From an uncultured Oscillospiraceae bacterium (GTDB lineage Bacteria > Bacillota > Clostridia > Oscillospirales > Acutalibacteraceae): DNA of 64,000 nucleotides. The stretch lies in contig URCA01000002.1 in NCBI GenBank assembly GCA_900546265.1, forward strand, positions 110,600 to 174,599. The letters are read 5' to 3'. A program made the translations under genes and the position numbers. The notes beneath the pieces are model-generated. The model ran no database searches, was not told the origin of the DNA, and was given only the letters and a program-made list of their open reading frames with translations. Numbering within the stretch: position 1 is the stretch's first letter; every line of letters starts with the position of its first letter. Shown one piece after another: positions 19,114 through 28,225 of this stretch.

Positions 19114-20372
19114 CTATCCCTCCCCCAGCGTGCCATCGGGGAGGATATAGAAGCACCGGACGCCATAATGCCTCACGCCGTTCTGATCCTCGTAATATTC
19201 CTGGGCGGTCTGGGTTTGGCCGGATGCGTTCTTGACGGACACCCGCATGAAATACTGGCCGGGAGCCAGCTTGCCGGTCTGCGCCTGGGGCAGCTTCAGG
19301 TTTTCCTGCTTGTTCAGCGTCGTCTTAAAGGTGTAATCCCTGGCCAATTCGAAGTTCTGGCTGGTGGTGTCGGTGTTCCCGGTCAGCATCTGGAAGGCCA
19401 GCCAGGTAAAATAGTTCTCCTCGTCGAAATACTTGGCGAACACCTCTTCCGTGGGCAGGGAGTAATTGTTGAGGTCGTCCAGCATGGTCAGCAGCTTCTG
19501 GTGGTCGTCGTTCCCCTTGACCTCCAGCACCTCCTCGAAGGCGGACAAATCGTACTTCGGATCGTCCGCGAGCTTCAACGCGTCGGGGTACCGGAAAAAC
19601 TCGAACATGCTCGCTTTATACAGCTGGCCGTATTCGTCCAGCCCATGATTGCGCAGGAAGCGCTTGTTGGGCTGCTCCACCTGGGTATACAGGCCGTAAT
19701 CCACAAATTTGGCCCCTGTGGCGTCGTTTCCGGTCTGGTCCTTGACGTACAGGTGAACAAACTGGGTGCGCAGGCCGATCATGCCCGGCACGGTTTTGAT
19801 GAGGTCGTAGCTGAGCTTGTTGCGGATGCGGGTGCTGTCGTAAGGGTGCTTGTTGAGGGCGATGGTCTTCTGGTTGCGCCAGGAACCGGCCCCGCTTTTT
19901 ATCTTGTTTTAAAGGATTTCTGTTCCGCCTTGGAGCTGGTTTTGCCCCGCACCTGCACGGTGGCGTTGGGCACGTTCAGCCCGTAGCCGATTTGATCCGG
20001 AGAGGGGCCGGACTCGTCCCCTACCTGCAGGATGCCCTCCACGCCATAGCGGGGGATCCCCTTTTCATCATAATAGTAGGTGGAATTGCCGTTGACCTCG
20101 CTCCAGGAATGATCGGTATTGTCAGCGGCATTGCCCCGGCGCACCGTCAGATACATGGTGACGATAGAATCGTCGTCGTCGGCATACACCGACGCCTTAT
20201 CCTTCACCTGTACGTCGTTGATGCTGCCGGAGGGCTCGATATCCGGGCGCTGCTGCACCGTCGACGTGTCGTCCCCCGTCCCGAAATTGCAGGAAGACAA
20301 AAGCAGGCAAAACACGGCGGCAGCCAGCAGACCGGTCCCCTTCCGCCGGCGGCATGTCTGTTGATTCTTCAT
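19114..20372 (-). pseudogene. CotH-family kinase, broken by a frameshift and an internal deletion
   Basis: The start (20372) encodes a lipoprotein-type signal with a Cys (LLSSCNFG) and a CotH N-lobe (QVRGKTSSKAEQKSFK). The frame then stops at 19899; the rest continues in another frame with KSGAGSWRNQKTIALNKHPY, RTQFVHLYV and MLTGNTDTTSQNF. Adding one base to the A-run at about 19905-19913 restores one 419-codon frame, so a single base was lost. In addition, after TTSQNF the protein jumps to a C-terminal beta-domain (ARDYTFKTTL...); the usual following WDxDG-type catalytic region is missing. CotH proteins phosphorylate spore-coat or secreted proteins. Two independent lesions make this a likely pseudogene; the frameshift alone could be an assembly error. 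Confidence 0.8.
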
Positions 20373-20405
20373 GTACTACCAATCCTTTCACAATGGAGAG
20401 CGGCA

Positions 20406-21905
20406 TCAGCTGTGTGACGGGTGTTCCTCCGCCTTTTCTTCGGCGGCCAGCTGCTTTCTGGCGGCCCGGGCTTCCAGGCGGACGCATAGGCGGGTGAACA
20501 GGCCGGTTTCCTCCCGCACGAACATGGGCTGCCGGCTGAGCACATGATATTTCAGCTTGCCCAGATACTGCATCAGCCGCAGCCAAGCGACCGCGCAGAA
20601 GACCAGCCCGCCCAGCACAAAGCCGAAGCCGAACAGCATGCTCGGCCCGCGCATAAACAAAAGCGTAAACGCATTGGCAAAAACCGTAAAGCAGGCGGCC
20701 GAAAACAGAGCGCCCTTGTTGTCCGCGAAATACAGCTGAATGAGCATGATGCTGTTGCCGATGGCATACAGGGCGTATCCCACGCAAAGCACCCGATAGA
20801 TTCCCAGCATTTCGGCGGTGAACCCCAGGGCGGTCTTCGGCAGCAGCAGAGTTCCCGCCACAATAAACAGCAGGGTGGAAAACAGCTGCTTCTGCGCTAG
20901 ATAGCTCAGCTCCTCCCGGAGCACCCGGATCATATTGCTCTCAGCGGATTCGATATCCTCGAGCGCGCCCCCGTCGTTGAACAGGCTGAAATACGTCTTA
21001 TACTGCGGATAAAAGCGGGTTTCCACCGAGGTGGTGAAATTGATGGTGGTGATCAATATGGAGAAAAACGCTACCAGCGCGGGAATATCATGAGCCGGCG
21101 CGCCGTAATACAGACCCCGCACCTGCACGCCCAAGGGGCTTGCCCACATGATGACCAGATGGCCAAACAGGCCGGTGGTGACGAAAAAGCCCACCAGCGC
21201 CAGCTGGGGGAACCGATCGAACCAGCGCAGAAAGCTGAACGTCGACCCGGTCCCCTCGGGAAAGTACCGGTACAGCAGCGCGAAATACCACACCATTAAA
21301 ATGCCGTACCCGCAGCACACCCCGGTCAGCAGGGCCACGGTGGTGTCCCAGTGCAGCACGAAAACCAGCAGAATCCCAATCAAAAACGCCATGAGCAGCG
21401 AGACGAAAAAAGCCAGCAATATGTTTCGGTAATCCTTGATAGCCGTCAGGTAATTGATTTCCGTCCACACAACCACCAGCGAGGCAAACAGCAGCAGGCT
21501 CAAAACCTGATACAGCAACGGGATACCGGAGACATGCAGGAACACGCCGTACCCGACGACGCCGATGACCAGCATCACCGTCAGGCTCCCGTAAAAGGAG
21601 GGCATGACCGCCTGAGCCCGCTCCATATAGAGCATGTCGGCCGTGCAGCGGGTGGTGAGCATGGAAAACAGGCTCGTCAGGGTCAGAGAGGCCAGAAGCG
21701 CGTAGGTGATCATGGACACCAGCAGCTCCCGGTCGCCGCGGTCGAGGCCCGCCTTCTCCGCGATGAAAGTGACGCCCAGCAGCAGAACCACCCCTAGAAT
21801 CATAGGGCCGGTGCAGACGATGCCGGCATATCCATAGGCGCGCAGCGTGGCCAGGAGGCCCCGGCGGGAAAACAGTTTTTTCAGTTCGAATCCAATGCCT
21901 GCCAC
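20406..21905 (-). CDS. pelG: Pel exopolysaccharide polymerase/flippase-like membrane protein PelG
   Basis: 499 residues, about 12 membrane helices, beginning MAGIGFELKKLFSRRGLLAT, the signature start of PelG, a MATE/Wzx-like member of the MOP superfamily that moves Pel polymer across the membrane with PelD, PelE and PelF. Length is close to the family's 450-500. The start is GTG at 21905, about 10 bases after GGGAGG; it overlaps pelF by 25 bases. Next gene downstream is the broken cotH, 33 bp away. Confidence 0.93.
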   Translation of the reverse strand: MAGIGFELKKLFSRRGLLATLRAYGYAGIVCTGPMILGVVLLLGVTFIAEKAGLDRGDRELLVSMITYALLASLTLTSLFSMLTTRCTADMLYMERAQAVMPSFYGSLTVMLVIGVVGYGVFLHVSGIPLLYQVLSLLLFASLVVVWTEINYLTAIKDYRNILLAFFVSLLMAFLIGILLVFVLHWDTTVALLTGVCCGYGILMVWYFALLYRYFPEGTGSTFSFLRWFDRFPQLALVGFFVTTGLFGHLVIMWASPLGVQVRGLYYGAPAHDIPALVAFFSILITTINFTTSVETRFYPQYKTYFSLFNDGGALEDIESAESNMIRVLREELSYLAQKQLFSTLLFIVAGTLLLPKTALGFTAEMLGIYRVLCVGYALYAIGNSIMLIQLYFADNKGALFSAACFTVFANAFTLLFMRGPSMLFGFGFVLGGLVFCAVAWLRLMQYLGKLKYHVLSRQPMFVREETGLFTRLCVRLEARAARKQLAAEEKAEEHPSHS

Positions 21906-23308
21906 GCGTCCATCACCTCCCGGTAATTTTCCAAATAACGACGGATCATGTCCTCATGGACAAATTGGGTTAGAATCCGCTTCTGCCCCACCTCGCCCAT
22001 TTCCAGGCGCAGATCCCGGCGGATGCACAGCAACTCCATAGCGTCGGCCAGCGCCTGCGGGTGCATGGGCGGCTCGCACAGCCCCGCCCGGCCAAAGGCA
22101 TCGTAGCTCGTTCCCTCCAGCAAGTCCCGGCAGCAGCCCACGTCGGTGGTGACGCAGGGCCGGCGGGCCGCCAGGGATTCCAGCACGGCCAGCGGCTGCC
22201 CCTCGGAAATACTGGACAGGACGGTGAAATCCAGCTTTTTGAGATATTCCGAGACATTGGTGTTGCCCACCAGATAGAGATCCCTCACCTCCAGCTGCGC
22301 GATAAGGTCGACGCATTCCTGGCGGTATTCCTCATCATCCGTGTCCCCCAGCACGTGCAGCCGCGCCTGCGGCACCCGGGTTTTCAGCTCCAGGAAGGCG
22401 TAAATCAGCGTCTTGATGTCCTTGATGGGGGCGATGCGCACCACGGCGCCGATATCCACAAAATCATCCTCCGGCTTGAGGGGGATATGGATAAACTTCT
22501 CGCAGTGGATGCCGTTGGCGATGACCCGCCGCTTGTACGCCTCGCACCCCAGCTCTCCCTGAATCTCTGAATAGCGGGAGAACAGCGCCGTCACCCGCAC
22601 CGCCGCGTCATAGGAGCAGCGGGCCAGCATATAAAACAGATTGATCCAGTGCTGCTTGAAGTAGGAGGCGACCCACTGGGCCCGGAGGATTTCCTCCTCC
22701 CGCTCCCGCGTGTAAATGCCGTGCTCGGTCAGAATGAACGGCCGATGATACCGCCAGCCCGCCAGCGCCCCCAGCAGGCCGCCGTAGCCGGTGGACGTCG
22801 CGTGATACACGTCCGCCCGCGGCACCTCCTGCTGGATCAGATACAACAGGGGCAGCAGCATGGAGCGCACCGTGTGGAACAGCTCGGAGAATGCGATATA
22901 CGGGTACTTCTCCCGGCACATTTCCAACAGGATGTTCAGAAATTCCTCGCTCATCAGGAAGGACAGCACGCCGGTCTTCTTGACATTGTAGGTGTCAAAC
23001 AGCACTTCCCAGTCCGGATCCTCGCAGGCCAGCAGCCGGCGGAGGGCCGTCACCTGCTCGGGCGTGAAGCGCAGCTTTTCCTTCCCCGTCGGGCGCAGGC
23101 GCAGGGCGTCGTCCAGGAACACCTCGTGGATTTCCGCCACATTGCGCGGCAGCTCATATTTGAATTTTCCCTTGTCCTCCGCCTTGGCGCCGATAACCCA
23201 GAGCACGAACTCGTGCTCCGGCATTCCCTGGATATATTCATGCATCCAGCTGGACACCCCGCCGCGGACATAAGGGTAACAGCCTTCCAGTATCATACAA
23301 ATCCGCAA
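21881..23308 (-). CDS. pelF: Pel glycosyltransferase PelF (GT4 family)
   Basis: 475 residues. It opens with RICMILEGCYPYVRGGVSSW, the standard PelF N-terminus, followed by a GT-B fold: YHATSTGYGGLLGALAGWRY, FILTEHGIYTREREEE and, in the second domain, DFTVLSSISEGQPLAVLESL, which contains the E-x7-E of retaining GT4 enzymes. PelF is the cytosolic transferase that builds the polymer from UDP-sugars (UDP-GalNAc/GlcNAc in known Pel). I chose the TTG at 23308, 8 bases after GGAG and 16 bp after the previous stop; an ORF extension upstream lies inside the previous gene. Confidence 0.94.
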   Translation of the reverse strand: MRICMILEGCYPYVRGGVSSWMHEYIQGMPEHEFVLWVIGAKAEDKGKFKYELPRNVAEIHEVFLDDALRLRPTGKEKLRFTPEQVTALRRLLACEDPDWEVLFDTYNVKKTGVLSFLMSEEFLNILLEMCREKYPYIAFSELFHTVRSMLLPLLYLIQQEVPRADVYHATSTGYGGLLGALAGWRYHRPFILTEHGIYTREREEEILRAQWVASYFKQHWINLFYMLARCSYDAAVRVTALFSRYSEIQGELGCEAYKRRVIANGIHCEKFIHIPLKPEDDFVDIGAVVRIAPIKDIKTLIYAFLELKTRVPQARLHVLGDTDDEEYRQECVDLIAQLEVRDLYLVGNTNVSEYLKKLDFTVLSSISEGQPLAVLESLAARRPCVTTDVGCCRDLLEGTSYDAFGRAGLCEPPMHPQALADAMELLCIRRDLRLEMGEVGQKRILTQFVHEDMIRRYLENYREVMDAWQALDSN

Positions 23309-23324
23309 TTCGACCACTCCGTTT

Positions 23325-25145
23325 TCAGGATGCCAGCACCACCGTAACCTCCGGGGCCGTGGCCCGCAGCACATATAAGCTGCCGTTCACCTGCTCCAGG
23401 CTGCCGCCGGTGATTTTCTGGCAGCGGCCGTCCAGCCGCAGAAGCAGATAGGCCTCGTCGGCAAAGCCCTGCAGGTTCAGGCGGTACACCCCGTTTTCAA
23501 GCGTGCGATCCACCGTCAGGCAGTCGTAGCGCTGCACCGCGCGGGAGGCCTCGGCGGCCGTTTGGTTACGCAAGCCGGGGGCCGCGCCGTACAGCCAGTC
23601 CATATAGCCGTCCAGGTTGTCGCGCAGGGTGTTCCAGCCCAGGGCCGCCCCTCGATCCTCGTCCAGAACGTCGTCAGGATGGATAAAGTGGGAATTGACG
23701 TACTGAAAGTTCAGCTCGTTGAAGGCCGCCCAACGCATATACGGGTCGAGAATGGCGCCCGATATGATGCGGGGCAGTTCCACAATACCGTCGTCGCTGA
23801 CACAGAATTCCTGCTCGTATTCATAGTCCTCCTTGAGGAACACCCCGGACAGAGTCCGGATCTCCGGAAAGCTCTCCGCGAGCATCGCCCGCCCTTCGGC
23901 CGACAGGATATTGGACGGCGGCACATACGTGGAGATGGTGTTTTTCGGGAACAGGGTTTTGGTAAAATCCATCAGTTCCGCGATGGCGCTGCGCATGTCG
24001 TTCGCCGTCGGCCAGGTCTCATAGTCCACCTTGCCCAGAAAATCGAAGCCGTCGGGGCACAGGGGCATGTGGTTATACCCGTGGATGCCGATTTCTCCGC
24101 CCTTCTCCAGCAGCAGTCCGCCGAAATAGCGGAACCGCTCGGTATCCGTCGTGCGCGGAAAAGTCCCGGAGGTCCGCTCCGAGTAATCCTCGATAACCAC
24201 ACCGGTATAGCGCACGCCGTGCTTCTCCGCGATTTTCAGCATATCCGGCCACCAGATGTTGGAATAAAAGCTGGAAATGTCCCGGCCGAAATACTTGCGG
24301 ATGTATTCCCCGTTGCCCATAGGCACCGGAGAGGGAAAATCGTCGAGGAAAAACACGGAGGAATTGATAACCGGATAGGCAAACACGTCCTGGAGCAGGC
24401 TGTAGGCCGCCGCTGTCAGGCCCCGCGTTACCTTTTCGCACATGCCATGGTTATTGACCACAAACCGCCCCTTGCCATAGTTCCGCTCCCAGAGCATCGG
24501 CACGGCATTGGCGCCGTTGGACGCGACATGTACGGTGCAGGCGGCGTCCAGCCGCACATCCAGAACGCTCGCGGAGGGCTCCTCCCAGGCGTACTCGAAG
24601 CCGGCCGCCCCCACCATGAAGTTGTCCTGAATCTTCAGACCGACGACGCTGGTATACCCCACGCCGCCGTCCACAATCCCCAGTTTTGAGGCGATGGAAC
24701 GGAACACCACCGTCGGATCGAGGGTGGCAAAAAACATGCAGCGCCCGCCGGCCTCCACCCAGTCGCACAGCGTGAAAATATTGTCCTGAAACGGAGATAA
24801 GTCTGGACAGAGCACCACCGCCGTGGCATAGCCCTGCAGCTTCGGAAAGCCGCCCTTCGCCAGATCCGCCACGTCATATCCCACACTCATGTTGTCGAGA
24901 ACAACGGTCATGTGATCGTAAAATTCGGCATGAGTCTCCTGGCGGCTGTCCACGATAAGCAGGCAATCGATGGTCTTATGCTTGGCCGCCTTGCTCTGTT
25001 TGACAAAGTCCATGGATAAAAATTCCGTTTCCACATGGGACACCCGATAGCTGATGCCGGAGCGCTCGAACAGCAGCAGCAGACCGATGACGGTCAGCGC
25101 CAGGATGGGCCAGATGAGGATCCACAGCCGGTCCTTGCTTTTCAT
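23325..25145 (-). CDS. DUF2194 protein, polysaccharide-deacetylase-like (PelA deacetylase counterpart)
   Basis: 606 residues: one N-terminal membrane anchor (about 10-27), a Rossmann/class-I glutamine amidotransferase-like region (about 55-260) and a CE4-like deacetylase domain (about 265-560). Metal-site candidates are FFLDDFP (Asp-Asp) and GIHGYNHMPL (HxxxH); a further histidine motif VNSHFIHPDD follows. Pel is partly de-N-acetylated by the deacetylase domain of PelA, and in Gram-positive Pel loci this role is carried by a separate deacetylase gene, so the same role is likely here. The ATG overlaps the pelE stop by four bases. Confidence 0.82.
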   Translation of the reverse strand: MKSKDRLWILIWPILALTVIGLLLLFERSGISYRVSHVETEFLSMDFVKQSKAAKHKTIDCLLIVDSRQETHAEFYDHMTVVLDNMSVGYDVADLAKGGFPKLQGYATAVVLCPDLSPFQDNIFTLCDWVEAGGRCMFFATLDPTVVFRSIASKLGIVDGGVGYTSVVGLKIQDNFMVGAAGFEYAWEEPSASVLDVRLDAACTVHVASNGANAVPMLWERNYGKGRFVVNNHGMCEKVTRGLTAAAYSLLQDVFAYPVINSSVFFLDDFPSPVPMGNGEYIRKYFGRDISSFYSNIWWPDMLKIAEKHGVRYTGVVIEDYSERTSGTFPRTTDTERFRYFGGLLLEKGGEIGIHGYNHMPLCPDGFDFLGKVDYETWPTANDMRSAIAELMDFTKTLFPKNTISTYVPPSNILSAEGRAMLAESFPEIRTLSGVFLKEDYEYEQEFCVSDDGIVELPRIISGAILDPYMRWAAFNELNFQYVNSHFIHPDDVLDEDRGAALGWNTLRDNLDGYMDWLYGAAPGLRNQTAAEASRAVQRYDCLTVDRTLENGVYRLNLQGFADEAYLLLRLDGRCQKITGGSLEQVNGSLYVLRATAPEVTVVLAS

Positions 25146-26059
25146 GTTTCATGCACCTCCCGCTTCTCCGGCGCGCCCCAGAAGCGCAGCGCCTCCCGCC
25201 CCACGGCGGACAGGTAGATTTCCCGGCGCTGTATCTCCTCGGTCGTCCGACGAATCAGCGCCCCGTCGCCGGTTAAAAAGCCGTATTGCAACTGCAGCAG
25301 CCAGGAATTTTCATCCTGCGGCCACTGCCTCAGGCAGTCTTCGATAAGCTCCGCGGCCAGCCCGAACTGCCGCAGCGCCAGTCGGTTCTCCGCCGCCGCA
25401 AACCATACGCGGCGATCCGGTTCCCCGCCGCCGGCCCGCTTTTTGTCCAGCAGCTCGCCATAACGTGTCCGCTGAACGCCCAACACGCTGTCCTCCAGCA
25501 AGCCGCTGTCAATATACCGCCGCAGCGCCAGGAGACAATTGTCCAGCGCCCGAGCGCTGTCCGGTTCCTCTGCCAGCCGGCGTTCGCAGCGCTGCAAATC
25601 GATTTCGTATTCCCGCTGTACCTCCATCATGGCGGTGGACGCATAGTGCGTCACCTCGATATCGTCGTTCAGACGGGCCTGCTGGAGGAGCTGGATATAC
25701 TGGTTGGGATCCTGTCGCAGAATCTCCACCATCAGCCGGCGGCGGGTGACGGCGTCGTTTATCAAAAACGCTTCCTCCAGCGGGACCACCGGCATCTGAG
25801 TGCTTTCTTCCTCGATGCCCAGCAAGCGATAATCGTTGATATGTAAATCTTCTAGATCTATTAATTTTGCACCAGACTTATGCCGGCGCGTGTTCCATTC
25901 GGCTGTTGCCGCGGCCAGCAGTCCCCATACCGGCACCAGCGCCACCAAGGGAAACGCCTGGGAGGAAAATTTCAGAATTTCCGCCCGCCGGCACAGGTAT
26001 ACCCCCAGGCAAACCAGCGCGTGAATGAGCAGGCAGACCAAGAGAATTCCCCAAGTCAT
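25142..26059 (-). CDS. pelE: PelE-like membrane/TPR protein
   Basis: 305 residues: two N-terminal membrane helices (about 3-22 and 29-52) followed by helical repeats (about 100-300) with TPR-like spacing (LLALRRYIDSGLL; AENRLALRQFGLAAELIEDC; NSWLLQLQYGFLTGDGAL). This two-helix plus TPR layout and its place between pelD and the pelA-like gene identify it as PelE, a scaffold of the inner-membrane Pel complex. Overlaps both neighbours by four bases. Sequence identity to known PelE is probably low; the call rests on architecture and context. Confidence 0.78.
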   Translation of the reverse strand: MTWGILLVCLLIHALVCLGVYLCRRAEILKFSSQAFPLVALVPVWGLLAAATAEWNTRRHKSGAKLIDLEDLHINDYRLLGIEEESTQMPVVPLEEAFLINDAVTRRRLMVEILRQDPNQYIQLLQQARLNDDIEVTHYASTAMMEVQREYEIDLQRCERRLAEEPDSARALDNCLLALRRYIDSGLLEDSVLGVQRTRYGELLDKKRAGGGEPDRRVWFAAAENRLALRQFGLAAELIEDCLRQWPQDENSWLLQLQYGFLTGDGALIRRTTEEIQRREIYLSAVGREALRFWGAPEKREVHET

Positions 26060-28197
26060 ACCGTCGCGCCACCCCTTTCGGAACCGTCCAGCGCCTGGTA
26101 GCCGATACCGCAGCGCTTCAGCCGCTCCAGCACCACGCCGATGTTCTCCTGGCCCGTCTGGGTAAGAATGACATACAGGTCCCCGTCCGCGCCCTGCCCG
26201 ACGACGTCGATGCTGCGCAGGGCCTTGCTGATCCGTGCCCCCACCTCATCCAGCTGCTCGGGTGTGACGGCAATATGCAGCAGCGAATACTCCGCCACCG
26301 CCTTTTCCTCCATCTCCTCCCGGACGGCCAGCACCTTGCGGAACGCTTCCTTCTTCATGATGCGGGTCCCTTCGATGAACTGCTCTGTCTCCGTGTAAGC
26401 CATGAATTCGATGGCCCGCAGCAGTGCTGCCTGGATGAGGCCGCAGAGCACTTTGATCAGGTTCTGGTAATACATGGCCATCTGGTCGAAGCGGGTCTTC
26501 TGAATGGTGATAAGCGCCACCAGGCGGCCATTCTGGAAAATGGGCGCGGCATACTCGGGATAGCCGAGCAGCCTCTCGTTGTTGCACCACACTTCGCCTT
26601 CCTCAAAGGACGGGACCATCAGCCCATATTTCTCCAGATCCACGGATTTCCCGGTGGTATCCGCAATGGCCTTCGAGCAAACCATCAGCCGGCCGAACCG
26701 CGCGTTCTGATCAAAGGTATACAGGCAAATGCTCTGGTTATCCAGAATATCCTCCATGGCGATCAGCGCCTCCTTGAACACCTCGTCGGGCATAACGGTG
26801 TTCAGGCGGCGTGTCACCTCGAAAATCCGGCCAAAGCTGTCGCGGTAGCTCATAATCTGGTTCTTGTACTGGCTCTTGTTCTCCAGCGTGCGGATATACA
26901 GCTCGTTAAGGAAAACATACCGCTGCTCCAGATCCGCTTTCTCCTCCTGGACAAAACGCAGATCGTTGCGCATACGATCCCGGGTATACCCAGCGACCGC
27001 GCCCATGATGACGAAGCAGGCAAAGGGGATCCAGTTGTCCACGTTGTAGGCGATGATCCGCCAGTCCATGCCGTTGGCCATATAGCTTAAGAAACAGGAC
27101 AGACACGCCAGCGCGGAAGCGGCCAGCCCCGTGCGCAGGCCGTGAAGGGTGGCCAGCAGCATGACAAACAGCAGCCGAAAATCCACGTACTGGAACTGAA
27201 CGGAGGTTTTCGTAACGGCCAGCAGCAGCTCCATAAGCCCATATCCCAGCAGCAGCTCCACCGTCCGGATAATGATAGGGTGCGCGGACAAATAGCCTTT
27301 TATCCTCTCCCCCGCCGATCGCTTCGGGAGCTGAGTGGCGGCCTGAAAGGCGGCAATCAGCCGTTCCAGTTCATCCGTTACCGCCCGTGTCGGAATCCAG
27401 TCGTAATCCCGCCGAGGAATATCCGAAGCCACCGGCTCCGCGATCGGCGCCAGATGCTCGGCGTAAGAAACGCGCAGGGTCGGGAAGCGTTCGATAAACG
27501 CCGCGCCCAACTCTCCAAACGTGACCGCTTTCGCGCCGGGAACATGGATCACCGGATGCTCTTCCGGCCAGCTGTCCAGCATACGCATCAGCAATTCGGC
27601 CAAATCCTCCTGCGAAAGGAAATCGCACAGCTGGTTGGCCCCGCCTTTGAAACGCACGGCTGCGTGCCGCACCGCCTGGGCGATGAGTCCGCCCACCATG
27701 GACGCGCTTTCCCCGTAGCCGAACGTCACGGGAGTGCGGAGGATAAGAATCTCGATGGCGTGCCGCATCCGATAAAACGCGCACAGCTCCTCGCAGGATG
27801 TCAGCGCCACCCCCGCGCTTGTAATGGGCGCCGGGCGGGTTTCCTCGTTCACGCCGTCGAGCCCTGCGAACACCGAGGTGGAAGAAAAAAACACGACCCG
27901 CCTCACGTCGTGGGCCGCGCACAGGCGCAGCACCTGCTCGAGCTCCCGCAGATCGTCGGCGCACGCCCCATCCTCCTCCGGACGGCGTGCGAAATACATC
28001 ACCGTATCAAAGCTGTAGGAATGAAAGAGCTTTTCGAACCGATCTTCATGCAGCCCATAGGAAAAGGGATCCACCCCTCGCCCCAGATCGACGGATGGAA
28101 TCTGTTTGGCCGCCACCACCAGCTTGTGCTCCTCCGTCAGCCGCCGGCAAAAGGGAGCCGACAAGGCCGCCACCCATCCGGTCAGCAATAACTCCAT
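26056..28197 (-). CDS. pelD: c-di-GMP receptor PelD with N-terminal SDR-like domain
   Basis: 713 residues. Domains: SDR/NAD-epimerase-like (about 1-285) with a degraded nucleotide loop (TGWVAALSAP rather than TGxxGxxG); four membrane helices (about 305-400); coiled coil (405-455); GAF (about 450-590); degenerate GGDEF (about 600-705). In the last domain R661-S-I-D664 occupies the place of the RxxD c-di-GMP inhibitory site, and the active-site GGDEF is ADGDL (670-674), so it should bind c-di-GMP but not make it, as in P. aeruginosa PelD. An SDR domain in front of PelD is known to me from Gram-positive Pel loci. PelD activates the PelE/F/G complex on binding c-di-GMP. ATG after AGAGGGGG; overlaps pelE by four bases. 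Confidence 0.9.
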   Translation of the reverse strand: MELLLTGWVAALSAPFCRRLTEEHKLVVAAKQIPSVDLGRGVDPFSYGLHEDRFEKLFHSYSFDTVMYFARRPEEDGACADDLRELEQVLRLCAAHDVRRVVFFSSTSVFAGLDGVNEETRPAPITSAGVALTSCEELCAFYRMRHAIEILILRTPVTFGYGESASMVGGLIAQAVRHAAVRFKGGANQLCDFLSQEDLAELLMRMLDSWPEEHPVIHVPGAKAVTFGELGAAFIERFPTLRVSYAEHLAPIAEPVASDIPRRDYDWIPTRAVTDELERLIAAFQAATQLPKRSAGERIKGYLSAHPIIIRTVELLLGYGLMELLLAVTKTSVQFQYVDFRLLFVMLLATLHGLRTGLAASALACLSCFLSYMANGMDWRIIAYNVDNWIPFACFVIMGAVAGYTRDRMRNDLRFVQEEKADLEQRYVFLNELYIRTLENKSQYKNQIMSYRDSFGRIFEVTRRLNTVMPDEVFKEALIAMEDILDNQSICLYTFDQNARFGRLMVCSKAIADTTGKSVDLEKYGLMVPSFEEGEVWCNNERLLGYPEYAAPIFQNGRLVALITIQKTRFDQMAMYYQNLIKVLCGLIQAALLRAIEFMAYTETEQFIEGTRIMKKEAFRKVLAVREEMEEKAVAEYSLLHIAVTPEQLDEVGARISKALRSIDVVGQGADGDLYVILTQTGQENIGVVLERLKRCGIGYQALDGSERGGATV

Positions 28198-28225
28198 ATG
28201 AACGCCCCCTCTTTGGCAGTACTAC

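Noticed and set aside
19899..19915. Programmed -1 frameshift in cotH
   Set aside because: No X_XXY_YYZ heptamer in the correct phase and no downstream pseudoknot seen; in addition the catalytic region is deleted, so decay is simpler.
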